Assembly (NCBI GenBank): GCA_024698145.1
Contig: JAILRO010000057.1
Coordinates: 1-64,000, forward strand
From: Lachnospiraceae bacterium
Lineage (GTDB): Bacteria > Bacillota > Clostridia > Lachnospirales > Lachnospiraceae
Direction of reading: 5' to 3'
Length of the DNA stretch: 64,000 nucleotides
This document shows positions 7,605 through 16,091 of this stretch, piece by piece; within the stretch, counting starts at the first letter, position 1, and each line of letters opens with the position of its first letter. The notes under the pieces were generated by a model. That model saw only the letters and a program-made list of their open reading frames with translations. It was not told the DNA's origin and did not search any database. The position numbers were made by a program, and so were the translations under genes.

Positions 7605-8621
7605 ATGCGATTAAGAAATTTTTTGCGTCCCATTCCTTCGGTAGCTCTCGCTATTGCTCTTATTGTGTCAATGCTCACCGGATGTTCTACCAAAGACAGC
7701 AATCTGACTCATGTAACTTTAAACGAAGTTGCGCACTCCATCTTCTACGCACCTCAGTACGTAGCCATCGAAAAAGGTTATTTCAAAGATGAAGGTATTG
7801 ACCTTGAACTTGTCACAGGATTTGGAGCAGACAAAACCATGTCGGCACTTGTATCCGGTGAAGCTGACATTGGATTTATGGGGGCTGAGTCGTCGATTTA
7901 TCTCTACAGCGAAGGTGCCTCCGACTATGCCGTAAACTTTGCGCAGTTAACACAAAGAGCCGGTAATTTCCTTGTAGCAAGAAAACCTATCGATGATTTT
8001 TCATGGGATATGTTAAAGGGAAAAAATGTTATAGGTGGAAGAAAAGGTGGTATGCCCGAAATGGTATTCGAGTATATCTTAAAAAAGAATAATTTGGATC
8101 CGGCTACAGATATAGACATTAACCAAAGTATAGATTTTGGTAGTACTGCTGCTGCATTTTCCGGTGGTCAAGGTGACTACACAGTAGAGTTTGAACCGGC
8201 AGCAACCGCTCTTGAAACCGCAGGGGAAGGCTATGTTGTTGCATCATTAGGGGTTGATTCCGGATATGTTCCCTACACCTCTTACTGTACAACCAAATCA
8301 TATCTTGAAAAAAACGGGAAGATTATAGAGAAATTCACAAGAGCTCTGCAAAAGGGAATGGAATACGTCAATACTCATACGCCTGCTGAAATTGCCGAGG
8401 TTATAGCACCTCAATTCGAAGAGACCGATGTTACAACAATAGAGGCTATCGTAACAAGGTATTACGAACAGGATACCTGGAAAGATAACCTTGTGTTTGA
8501 GGAAAGCAGTTTTGATTTGCTCCAAAATATCTTAAGTGACGCGGGCGAATTAAACAACCGCGTTCCGTACGAAAAGCTTGTCAACACAAGTTTTGCTGAA
8601 AAAGTCCGAAACAACAAGTAA
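7605..8621 (+). CDS. NMT1/SsuA-like substrate-binding lipoprotein (orphan)
   Basis: The protein is 338 aa from the ATG preceded by AGGAG, 12 codons inside the track ORF. The N-terminus has a signal peptide with lipobox LTGC, so the mature protein is a membrane-anchored solute-binding lipoprotein. The fold is the NMT1/ThiY/SsuA type: VTLNEVAHSIFYAPQYVAIEKGYFKDEGIDLEL, then the LVSGEADIGFMG segment. Relatives bind thiamine precursors, sulfonates, nitrate or other small organic ligands. No permease or ATPase gene lies next to it, so it must use a transporter encoded elsewhere or act as a receptor. A strong terminator follows. The ligand is unknown. Confidence 0.85.
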   Translation: MRLRNFLRPIPSVALAIALIVSMLTGCSTKDSNLTHVTLNEVAHSIFYAPQYVAIEKGYFKDEGIDLELVTGFGADKTMSALVSGEADIGFMGAESSIYLYSEGASDYAVNFAQLTQRAGNFLVARKPIDDFSWDMLKGKNVIGGRKGGMPEMVFEYILKKNNLDPATDIDINQSIDFGSTAAAFSGGQGDYTVEFEPAATALETAGEGYVVASLGVDSGYVPYTSYCTTKSYLEKNGKIIEKFTRALQKGMEYVNTHTPAEIAEVIAPQFEETDVTTIEAIVTRYYEQDTWKDNLVFEESSFDLLQNILSDAGELNNRVPYEKLVNTSFAEKVRNNK

Positions 8622-8637
8622 TCATTTAACCTGTATT

Positions 8638-8677
8638 ATATGCCGAAACTGTCACATATATGTCAGTTTTGGCATAT
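8638..8677 (+). terminator. Terminator after the orphan binding protein
   Basis: The long stem ATATGCCGAAACTG/CAGTTTTGGCATAT is followed by TTTATAT. Confidence 0.8.
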
Positions 8678-8710
8678 TTTATATTATAAAAAAAATCAAG
8701 GAGATATGTT

Positions 8711-8998
8711 GTGGAATGTAATTGCAACAACAATCATACCGGATATATGTCAAGGCCACAGACTTATGCAGGCTCTCGTCAGATTCCGAACCAGCAACCA
8801 TGCTTACAATACCAGAACAGAAAACCATATCAAATGAAGAATCCAATTGTACCGACAAATGCCATCAACGACTGTCCCCCTGTAATGGCATATGTACCAT
8901 GGCAACAATGGGGCGACTTATACGAGCCTGATTGTGGAATAAAACAGGGTACAATTTTCAAAGATTTAAACTATATATTCTGTGGAACGAGGTGCTGA
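8711..8998 (+). CDS. cotJA: Spore coat associated protein CotJA
   Basis: The protein is 95 aa. It starts at GTG preceded by AAGGAG with 7-base spacing. The C-terminal half carries the CotJA signature VMAYVPWQQWGDLYEPDCGIKQGTIFKDL. The N-terminal half is Asn/Gln/Pro-rich and low complexity. It is the first gene of cotJABC, whose products sit in the inner spore coat in Bacillus. The stop codon is one base from the cotJB start. Its presence indicates a spore-forming lineage. Confidence 0.92.
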   Translation: MECNCNNNHTGYMSRPQTYAGSRQIPNQQPCLQYQNRKPYQMKNPIVPTNAINDCPPVMAYVPWQQWGDLYEPDCGIKQGTIFKDLNYIFCGTRC

Positions 8999-8999
8999 T

Positions 9000-9263
9000 A
9001 TGGAAAATATGTGTAGAGAAGATCTTATGAAAATGATTCAGAGCACCAATTTCACTGTAATCGAGCTTGGGATGTATTTAGACACTCATCCCGAATGTCC
9101 CTATGCTCTGTCCACGTACGAAGAAGCATGCCATACGTTAAAAACTGCAATAAAAATATATGAAATGAAATTCGGCCCGCTGACAATTCACGGCGTAGAA
9201 ACTGATAATGGCTGGTCATGGACTGCTACCCCTTGGCCATGGCAGAAAGGATGTGAATATTAA
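9000..9263 (+). CDS. cotJB: Spore coat protein CotJB
   Basis: The protein is 87 aa. The ATG preceded by GAGGTGCTGAT was chosen over the in-frame ATG six codons upstream, which lies inside cotJA. The family pattern is a helical N-terminus (EDLMKMIQSTNFTVIELGMYLDTHPECPYAL) followed by YGPLTI-like FGPLTIHG and a Trp-rich end. It is needed with CotJC for assembly of the CotJ complex in Bacillus. Its stop overlaps the cotJC start by one base. Confidence 0.92.
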   Translation: MENMCREDLMKMIQSTNFTVIELGMYLDTHPECPYALSTYEEACHTLKTAIKIYEMKFGPLTIHGVETDNGWSWTATPWPWQKGCEY

Positions 9264-9877
9264 TGTGGACTTATATAAAAATGCTTGAATATCCTGTCAA
9301 TATCAAAACCACCAATGCAAAACTTGCAACTGCCATAATGAGTCAATTAGGCGGACCTGATGGTGAAAAAGGTGCTGCAACAAGATATCTTTCTCAAAGA
9401 TACGCAATGCCGGACAAAAGAGTATGCGGTGTCTTGACCGATATCGGTACAGAAGAACTTGGTCACGAAGAAATGGTATCGACCATTATTACGATGCTGA
9501 CAAAGAATTTAACCATGGATGAAATTGAAAAATCCGGCTTTGCACCATACTACGTCGACCATACTATCGGCGTTTATCCGCAAGCAGCATCCGGTGTGCC
9601 TTTTAGTGCCGCAACAATACAATCCACCGGTGATCCATTAGCAGACCTTCACGAGGATTTAGCCGCAGAACAAAAAGCCCGACTCACCTACGATAATATA
9701 TTAAGACTCTGTAAAGATGAACCGGATGTATATGACGCAATCAAATTCTTACGTGCACGAGAAATGGTTCACTATCAAAGATTCGGTGAAAGTCTCCGTC
9801 TTATTCAGGATAATCTTGATTCGAAAAACTTCTATGCATTTAACCCTGCTTTTGACAAAGGTGAAAATTGCTTATAG
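9263..9877 (+). CDS. cotJC: Spore coat manganese catalase CotJC
   Basis: The protein is 204 aa and belongs to the non-haem dimanganese catalase family (ferritin-like four-helix bundle). Metal ligands are visible in GTEELGHEEM and LHEDLAAEQKARLTY with REMVHYQRFG. It is shorter than secreted Mn-catalases, as is usual for CotJC, and would protect spores against peroxide. It is translationally coupled to cotJB. A strong terminator follows. Confidence 0.94.
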   Translation: MWTYIKMLEYPVNIKTTNAKLATAIMSQLGGPDGEKGAATRYLSQRYAMPDKRVCGVLTDIGTEELGHEEMVSTIITMLTKNLTMDEIEKSGFAPYYVDHTIGVYPQAASGVPFSAATIQSTGDPLADLHEDLAAEQKARLTYDNILRLCKDEPDVYDAIKFLRAREMVHYQRFGESLRLIQDNLDSKNFYAFNPAFDKGENCL

Positions 9878-9885
9878 TATTTATA

Positions 9886-9927
9886 AAAAAGAGAAGGCAT
9901 ACCCTTTGTGATATGCCTTCTCTTTTT
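9886..9927. terminator. Bidirectional terminator between cotJC and degV
   Basis: AAAAAGAGAAGGCATA and TATGCCTTCTCTTTTT form a 16-bp stem with A- and T-runs on the two sides, so it can end transcription from both converging genes. Confidence 0.9.
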
Positions 9928-9952
9928 GAAAATATGATTATCGATTTGCTTA

Positions 9953-10810
9953 TTACTTCTCGTACAATACCGCCAACATTCCCGGTCCCGTATGTGTTCC
10001 GATTATCGGTCCGATTTTGGTTATGCCAACCTCTGTGGCATCGGTTTCTTCCTTAATTCTCTCTGCCAACGCAATTGCTCTATCCTCGCAATCTCCATGA
10101 GCCACAAACACTGTATGATTCTCTGCAGACAACTCTTCTTTTATCTTATTAATCATGAATTCTTCACTCTTCTTGTTGCCTCGAACTTTGGCAGCCGCAT
10201 AGAGTTTGCCTTCTTCATCAACACTTAATATTGGCTTAATCTTGAGTGCACTTCCAACCATCGCCTCAGCAATACTCAAGCGTCCGCCCTTCTGAAGATG
10301 GAACAAATCATCAACCGTAAACCAATGTGCGATATTCCGCTGAATGCCTGTCACCCAATCAAAAAGTTCCTCAACACTCAAACCTTCTTCTTTTTTCATA
10401 CATGCAAGGTTTACGCAATATCCAAGTCCGGCAGACGCACAAAATGATTCAACAATCATAATCTTTCTGTCAGGATAATCATCTTTAAGCATTCCCTTTG
10501 CAATATTAGCTGACTGATATGTACCACTAAGTCCTGAAGTAAGACCCATATATATAATGTCTTCCCCCGCTTCAAGAATAGGTGTAAAATGCTCAATATA
10601 CAAATTAGGATTAATCTGTGATGTTGTAGAAGACTTACCTTCTCTTAAAGCATTGTAAAAATCTTTTATCGTAAGATTACGTTCACTCGGCTCATACTCA
10701 ATTTCTTCACCGTCCAATATAATAGTCATTGGAATTACATAAACGTTGTGTTTTTCAATCAGCTCCATAGGAAGATCCAATGTCGCATCACTAACTATAC
10801 GGTAACTCAT
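9953..10810 (-). CDS. DegV family fatty-acid-binding protein
   Basis: The protein is 285 aa. The start was moved 13 codons into the ORF to the ATG following AAGGAGAG. The N-terminus YRIVSDATLDLP and the central TSGLSGTYQSA motif are those of DegV proteins, which bind a long-chain fatty acid, and in FakB act as the acyl carrier for fatty-acid kinase FakA. No fakA gene is in the window. The C-terminus GIGPIIGTHTGPG-type segment (KIGPIIGTHTGPGML) is intact. Length is normal. Confidence 0.92.
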   Translation of the reverse strand: MSYRIVSDATLDLPMELIEKHNVYVIPMTIILDGEEIEYEPSERNLTIKDFYNALREGKSSTTSQINPNLYIEHFTPILEAGEDIIYMGLTSGLSGTYQSANIAKGMLKDDYPDRKIMIVESFCASAGLGYCVNLACMKKEEGLSVEELFDWVTGIQRNIAHWFTVDDLFHLQKGGRLSIAEAMVGSALKIKPILSVDEEGKLYAAAKVRGNKKSEEFMINKIKEELSAENHTVFVAHGDCEDRAIALAERIKEETDATEVGITKIGPIIGTHTGPGMLAVLYEK

Positions 10811-10886
10811 CTTATCTCTCCTTTTCCCCCATCTTACGCTGCAAGCCATTGTACACTAAAAGTCCATTAATTGTAAAGAGTAAATA

Positions 10887-13298
10887 TCAATCTCCTTGCT
10901 TAATATACCTTGAAAGAACCCTATAAAGAGTATCTACATCAACAGGTTTTGAAAGTTGCTCCTGCATTCCGGCTTTTATAGACTCTTCTACATCCTTCTC
11001 AGTACTATCCGTCATCAAACCAATTATCGGAAGAGTTTCTCCATCTTCCTTTCCTGAAATCCTGATACATTTTGCAGCTTCTCGTCCGTCCATAAACGGC
11101 ATATGAATATCCATAATAACAGCATCATATGTAAATGCCGGTTGTGATACAAATTGTATAACTGCCTTTCTGCCATTCTCAACAGCATCTACTTCAAAGC
11201 CAACAACTTCAAGAACAGCGGATATTGCATCCTTTGAAAGGTCGCTATCCTCGGCAACAAGTATTTTCTTACCGGTAAAGTCACCGACCTTTGCTCTGGA
11301 AAGTTTCTTCTTAACAGGCTTTGCATCCTGCTCCTGTATTTCAAACGGAAGGTTAAAATTAAGATGCGTTCCCTCGCCATCAACATTTACACCGATACTT
11401 CCACCCATCAGTTCTATTATTCTTGAAGCAAGTGAAAGGTTAAAATGCTCTGCATCAACAGCTATACTCGGATCACCGTCATTCATGCCGAAAATACTTT
11501 CTTTCATTTTCGTAGACATACTGTTACCGGTATCTTCAAGCATAAATCTTATAAAAATACGTTTGTTGTCCGCCGCCACCTGCGTAGCCGAAAGCTTGAT
11601 TTCACCGGAAATCGGCGTAAACTCAATCGAATTGTTAATAAGTGCAGTGAGTGCCTGCTGAAGCCTTACGGAATCACCCATAAGAGTGTCATATTGGCAC
11701 TTACATTCAACTTTGAAATTAACATTCTTTTTCTCGATTTTCTCACGAACAGCAATATCGATTTTATTAAGGAAACTCTTAAGTCTGAAAGGTTGTTTTG
11801 CAATAACTATCGAATCCTGATCAACCTTAACAGTCTCAAGGAGTGAATCCATAACCTGCACCATATGGTCAGCATAATTATCAATGTTAGAAAGACACTC
11901 TAACAGCCTGTCTTCCTGCTTATACACCTGTCTTGCGACACTCGACATACTCATAATACCATTAATCGGTGTACGAATCTCATGCGAAATGTTGGCAAGC
12001 ACTTGTCCCTTTAATTCCGCAGCAGAACGCGACGCCATCAAAGAATCAAACATCTGCTTGCTCTCCTCAATCTGACGGCTTCTAACTTGTTCAACATCCT
12101 GAAATAATATAAATACAGTAACCTCTTTGTTGCTGTTATGGTCAAAAATTATTTGTCCATTCATACAGTGATACTCACCTTCGTGAGTACGGTATCTGAA
12201 ATCTATACTCTTCTTATTCTCGCCATTCTGATACGCATTCTGCAAAAAACTGATATCAAAAGTTTCAAGGAACTTCTGCTTATCGTCCAAATGAACCTTC
12301 GAAAGCCACTTCAATACAAAATCCATACTATACGAAAATCTATTGTCAACCTGCTGCGAAAAAAGATTGTAAAAAATATCACGCCTTATCTCAACTGCAA
12401 TAGCATCTTTGTACAAGCTCTTTAACGCAAAAACGAACTTCTTACCCGTGGTTCCGCGTCTTTCGACCTGTTGCAGTCTGTCCTGACTCTGCAACGTCAT
12501 AAGATAACCTGCACGGTTATTCTCCAACTGAACCTTTGCCGAACTAATAAAAAATGATTCCTCAAGGTACGGGAGATATAATCTATCCTCGTGAGTACCC
12601 CCGATTTCGAGTTCTCTAAAAGGACACGCTTCACAAGGCTCATTTCTGTCTTTTAGCATCTTATAACAGAAATCACCTATCTTAACATCTGGATTATGCT
12701 TCTTTCCATATGTGTTAATGTATTGTATTTTGTACTCGTCATCGATGAGATATACAAGTGTTCTTGTAATATCTCCGGCAATTTTGAACATATTGGCATC
12801 ACTTTGGCCCATGATTTCTCTACTGAATTGTCTGATAAGCACCTCATTCATAAGCTTAAGTAAAACATGCAGATTCTTAAGTTCGTCATCATCTATACTT
12901 CTTATATGATTCCACCCGAGAAAAATATAGCCCATTATCCTGCCGTGATTTGTCATCTGATACTCAACAACGGCTTCATATGAATGCTTGTGATAAAATA
13001 CTCTTTCAGACGACGGCAATACCATTGTCGCCTTTGCCACAAACATATCATCCTCGTCAAAATGATAGCACTCTCTTATCATGCTAATATATTCGTCAAA
13101 ATCTATATTTCTATTGACATTATCCATCTCCCACTCGAATGCAACCTCTGCACGTGCAATCTCGTCGCTATATTTGACGATGTACATACTGTCCATTTCA
13201 AGTTCATGCAGCATGCATTCCATTGTACGTTCAACGCCTTTGGAAATGCTGGAACTGTGTAACAGATTCTCTATAACATCAGCATCCAATAACCCCAT
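10887..13298 (-). CDS. Hybrid sensor histidine kinase with C-terminal receiver
   Basis: The protein is 803 aa. An N-terminal half without membrane segments contains GAF/PAS-like regions, including a PAS with a Cys-containing DFCYKMLKDRNEPCEACPF segment typical of PAS domains in this group. The dimerisation/phosphoacceptor domain has LANISHEIRTPINGI at about residue 440, then an ATPase domain (LINNSIEFTP N-box, LEDTGNSM G1-like) and a receiver (ILVAEDSD, VIMDIHMPFMDG with phosphoacceptor Asp, and LSKPVDV Lys) at about 680-800. The ATG following GAGGGATAT was chosen over an upstream GTG. There is no partner regulator next door, so phosphotransfer goes elsewhere or output is via the fused receiver. 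It is cytoplasmic. The signal is unknown. Confidence 0.88.
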   Translation of the reverse strand: MGLLDADVIENLLHSSSISKGVERTMECMLHELEMDSMYIVKYSDEIARAEVAFEWEMDNVNRNIDFDEYISMIRECYHFDEDDMFVAKATMVLPSSERVFYHKHSYEAVVEYQMTNHGRIMGYIFLGWNHIRSIDDDELKNLHVLLKLMNEVLIRQFSREIMGQSDANMFKIAGDITRTLVYLIDDEYKIQYINTYGKKHNPDVKIGDFCYKMLKDRNEPCEACPFRELEIGGTHEDRLYLPYLEESFFISSAKVQLENNRAGYLMTLQSQDRLQQVERRGTTGKKFVFALKSLYKDAIAVEIRRDIFYNLFSQQVDNRFSYSMDFVLKWLSKVHLDDKQKFLETFDISFLQNAYQNGENKKSIDFRYRTHEGEYHCMNGQIIFDHNSNKEVTVFILFQDVEQVRSRQIEESKQMFDSLMASRSAAELKGQVLANISHEIRTPINGIMSMSSVARQVYKQEDRLLECLSNIDNYADHMVQVMDSLLETVKVDQDSIVIAKQPFRLKSFLNKIDIAVREKIEKKNVNFKVECKCQYDTLMGDSVRLQQALTALINNSIEFTPISGEIKLSATQVAADNKRIFIRFMLEDTGNSMSTKMKESIFGMNDGDPSIAVDAEHFNLSLASRIIELMGGSIGVNVDGEGTHLNFNLPFEIQEQDAKPVKKKLSRAKVGDFTGKKILVAEDSDLSKDAISAVLEVVGFEVDAVENGRKAVIQFVSQPAFTYDAVIMDIHMPFMDGREAAKCIRISGKEDGETLPIIGLMTDSTEKDVEESIKAGMQEQLSKPVDVDTLYRVLSRYIKQGD

Positions 13299-13355
13299 TT
13301 GTATATCCCTCACTTGTCATAAAATTAACCGCAGTTAATATGTATATTTCAACTG

Positions 13356-13970
13356 TTATTCTTCGTAAAACAGCTTTGTTTCATCAATTACAGTATATCC
13401 TTTTTTGTCATAATTGACAATAATAACATTACAGTTTTTCTGTAGTCCTCCGGACCAAAACTTATCTATTCCATGTTTCTTGACATGACACATTATAGCC
13501 TTATTAAGCGCCCCATGACCGACAATCATAATTCTCTCATAACGACTTGCATTAGGCTCCACAACCTCTTCCATGAAGTTCTTGGCACGACTGCATATAT
13601 GTTCCAATGTCTCCCCGTCCTCCGGTGCCATGTATTTATCAGGTGCTTTAAAAAAATAATGAAAAGGCGTGCTTGTGTCTTCCAGAAGCTTCGAAAAATT
13701 CTTTCCTTCATTTATGCCAAAGCGAAGTTCCTTAAGTCTGTCATCACGAATTATCGGTATATTACGATAGCCTCTTATAAGACATGCTGTTTCATAAGCC
13801 CTGATAAGTGGCGAACTGTATATAACGTCAAAATTCAAATCAGAAAGATTACGTCCCGTCTCGCCTGCAAGTTTTCGTCCGTTTTCGTTTAATTCCACAT
13901 CAACACTGCCTTGAAGTTTCTTTGCGGCATTCCATATAGTTTCGCCATGCCGTACTATATATATTTCCAC
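13356..13970 (-). CDS. Histidine phosphatase family protein
   Basis: The protein is 204 aa and belongs to the phosphoglycerate-mutase-like histidine phosphatase superfamily. The GTG giving MEIYIVRHGETIWN was taken as the start, because AGAGGG lies 8 bases upstream; an in-frame GTG six codons earlier overlaps ung. The catalytic RHGE motif is at the N-terminus, with SSPLIRAYETA and IVGHGAL (second His) later. The substrate cannot be read; relatives include alpha-ribazole phosphatase and broad sugar phosphatases. It is probably translated with the upstream ung gene. Confidence 0.87.
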   Translation of the reverse strand: MEIYIVRHGETIWNAAKKLQGSVDVELNENGRKLAGETGRNLSDLNFDVIYSSPLIRAYETACLIRGYRNIPIIRDDRLKELRFGINEGKNFSKLLEDTSTPFHYFFKAPDKYMAPEDGETLEHICSRAKNFMEEVVEPNASRYERIMIVGHGALNKAIMCHVKKHGIDKFWSGGLQKNCNVIIVNYDKKGYTVIDETKLFYEE

Positions 13971-13984
13971 TTGTTTTCCCTCTT

Positions 13985-14662
13985 TCACACGTTCTCTATC
14001 TGCCAGTCAATCGGAGACAAACCATGTTCCTTTAGAAATTGATTGGCCTTGCTGAAATGCTTACATCCAAAAAAACCCCTATACGCAGACAATGGACTTG
14101 GATGTGGAGCTTTTAGTATTAAATGATTCGGATTGTTAAGACGTGCCGCTTTATTCTGTGCAGGCTTACCCCAAAGTAAGAATACAATCGGTCTGTCCTG
14201 TTCATTCAAGATATCCATAACGGCATCCGTGAACTTCTCCCATCCTATTCCCTGATGTGAAAATGCCTGATGTGCCCTAACCGTAAGTACACTGTTAAGC
14301 AGTAGTACCCCCTGTTCTGCCCACTTGACGAGATAACCATTGTTAGGAATATCACAACCAAGATCATCATTAAGTTCTTTGTAAATGTTAACCAGCGACG
14401 GTGGGATATCAACATCCGGTCTCACCGAAAAACAAAGTCCGTGTGCCTGGCCATCACCATGATAAGGATCTTGTCCGATTATCACACACTTTACTTTCGA
14501 TAAAGGTGTCAAATGAAACGCATTAAATATATCATCTGCCGGTGGGAAGATTGTTCTTCCGCTGCCATATTCTTCGTTAACCTTATTGTATAAATCCTTG
14601 TAGTAAGGTTTCTTATATTCGGGCTTTAAAGCTTCGGCCCAATCATTTGTTATTTGGGGCAT
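13985..14662 (-). CDS. ung: Uracil-DNA glycosylase, family 1
   Basis: The protein is 225 aa. It removes uracil from DNA to start base-excision repair. Motif A VIIGQDPYHG (catalytic Asp), the LLLNSVLTV strand and the minor-groove loop HPSPLSAYRGFFG are all present, and the length is standard. RBS AAAGGATG precedes the ATG. It overlaps or abuts the downstream phosphatase gene, so the two are cotranscribed. Confidence 0.97.
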   Translation of the reverse strand: MPQITNDWAEALKPEYKKPYYKDLYNKVNEEYGSGRTIFPPADDIFNAFHLTPLSKVKCVIIGQDPYHGDGQAHGLCFSVRPDVDIPPSLVNIYKELNDDLGCDIPNNGYLVKWAEQGVLLLNSVLTVRAHQAFSHQGIGWEKFTDAVMDILNEQDRPIVFLLWGKPAQNKAARLNNPNHLILKAPHPSPLSAYRGFFGCKHFSKANQFLKEHGLSPIDWQIENV

Positions 14663-14701
14663 TTGATGTCATCCTTTCGTAAATCATATACTATTTTCAT
14701 A

Positions 14702-14900
14702 CTTTGTACATATTATACAGTTCCATCGCAGGCACGCAGCACAAGGCATGCCCTGTCTCTAAGCTCATGCTTTGCATTCGCTAAGAGAGAGGGGATTCCG
14801 CCCGTTTTGAGCGCAACGGTACTAAGTTCGCAATAATTGCTCACTAAGTACCGGCGATCAAAAAGGACCTGCTTACGGAATCTGCATAATATGTACAAAG
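14702..14900 (+). repeat. Dispersed palindromic repeat, copy 2 (MITE-like)
   Basis: The 199-bp element has near-perfect 19-bp terminal inverted repeats (CTTTGTACATATTATACAG and its complement with one mismatch). Inside are blocks shared with copies 1 and 3: CAGTTCCATCGCAGG, CGGTACTAAG and CTAAGTACCGG. No transposase ORF is present. It fills the gap between ung and the HAD gene. Confidence 0.8.
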
Positions 14901-14913
14901 CAGTATACTATAT

Positions 14914-15507
14914 TCAAAAAAACAAGTTACGTACGCTATGCTCTCCTTCAAAAAGGATTCCTTCCATGCCGACTTTATGAGCGGCATCGATGTTTTCTTG
15001 GCGGTCATCGAAGAAGACACACTCTTCGGGTTTTAGGTTGTAGCGTTCGCAAAGTAAATTGTATATTGCAGGGTTTGGTTTACATAACTTTTCTGCAGCT
15101 GATACGACGTAGCCATCAACCTTACTGTAAAAGTCGAATAACGGCCAATGAATCTTATAAAGTCCAAGCGGATAATTGGATAGTAGGTAGACATAATATC
15201 CCTTATCATGTAATTCATCTACCAGCGGTGATGCAAAGTCATATTCCCGCACCAATTTCTCCGGGTGTTCCCAGAACCTATCTATTTCTTTGACATATTG
15301 AGGCATTTCCTCTTTAAACTTAAGGAGTGCGTCTTCTTCGGTAAGAAGTCCTTCATCCATAAGTCCCCAATATTTAGAATTAATCATGTATTTTTCAAAA
15401 GTCTTAATTACCTCATCAGAAAGGCCGATATCTCTGCAATGTTGTTCCCAGCAAAAATCGATCAACACCATCCCTACATCAAATACAACATTCTTAACAT
15501 CTTTCAT
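14914..15507 (-). CDS. HAD-superfamily hydrolase (subfamily IA, YihX-like)
   Basis: The protein is 197 aa. HAD motif I reads VFDVGMVLIDF, with the nucleophile Asp but Gly instead of the second Asp, a pattern seen in the YihX/epoxide-hydrolase-like branch. Motif II is LLSNYPL, the Lys is in KLCKPNPAIY, and motif IV is FFDDRQENIDAA. The helical cap sits between motifs I and II. It is a cytoplasmic small-metabolite or sugar phosphatase. GAGG precedes the ATG. The gene following it is the MecA-like ORF upstream on the same strand (22 bp), suggesting cotranscription. Confidence 0.88.
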   Translation of the reverse strand: MKDVKNVVFDVGMVLIDFCWEQHCRDIGLSDEVIKTFEKYMINSKYWGLMDEGLLTEEDALLKFKEEMPQYVKEIDRFWEHPEKLVREYDFASPLVDELHDKGYYVYLLSNYPLGLYKIHWPLFDFYSKVDGYVVSAAEKLCKPNPAIYNLLCERYNLKPEECVFFDDRQENIDAAHKVGMEGILFEGEHSVRNLFF

Positions 15508-15529
15508 TCTATTATCCTCTGTTTCTTCG

Positions 15530-15931
15530 TTATTCTCCTACTTCTTTGACATTCTCTTCAAATCTTTTTATCATTTCTCTTGCCTCATCTTCTTCAGCCA
15601 TCGAAATAAATGCAATCATTTTATCCATTAAAGCAGCCTGTTCTTTTGGTAACGCAGACGATGAACTTCGCAAATTATACAGGTAATCGTCAATTCTCTC
15701 TGAAAACACAAGTACAACATTGTTGTTATATATATCCATCTGCATAGAGTATGCACATCCCGGCCATTCGTAATCGGTACTTTCCTTGGAAATTTCACTC
15801 GCCTTCTTGATAAACATGCGTCCTAAAGGTGTACGGTTCACCAAATCATCAAGCGTCACACCATGCTGTCTCAAATCTGTTCTGTCCACTGTGCAAGATA
15901 CCTTATATAAATCCATTTCTATTATATGCAC
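15530..15931 (-). CDS. MecA-N-terminal-like small protein
   Basis: The protein is 133 aa. It starts at GTG preceded by GGAGGTG. The N-terminal two thirds (EMDLYKVSCTVDRTDLRQHGVTLDDLVNRTPLGRMF) resemble the substrate-binding N-domain of MecA adaptors for ClpC proteolysis, but the ClpC-binding C-terminal domain of about 100 residues is missing. The C-terminus is a charged helix (about 95-133). Either it is a short MecA paralogue that binds targets without delivering them, or an unrelated small family. Confidence in the family is moderate. Confidence 0.5.
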   Translation of the reverse strand: MHIIEMDLYKVSCTVDRTDLRQHGVTLDDLVNRTPLGRMFIKKASEISKESTDYEWPGCAYSMQMDIYNNNVVLVFSERIDDYLYNLRSSSSALPKEQAALMDKMIAFISMAEEDEAREMIKRFEENVKEVGE

Positions 15932-16036
15932 GCGCTCACCTCCACATTATGTAAACCAAGCAAATCATTTTAATAATAACCTATATATAATACCATAATT
16001 CAAAATCTTTGCCAACAATTCTTGTTTTCCATGCCA

Positions 16037-16065
16037 TTGCAAACACTACTTTGTTTTGGTATAAT
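16037..16065 (+). promoter_or_regulatory. Promoter of the UDP-sugar dehydrogenase gene
   Basis: TTGCAA and TATAAT are spaced by 17 bases, 27 bp upstream of the start codon. Confidence 0.75.
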
Positions 16066-16091
16066 TACATCGTTTGGAAGGAGGATATTAT

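Noticed and set aside
14702-14900. Insertion sequence with transposase
   Set aside because: Terminal inverted repeats exist but there is no coding capacity for a transposase; kept as a MITE-like repeat.
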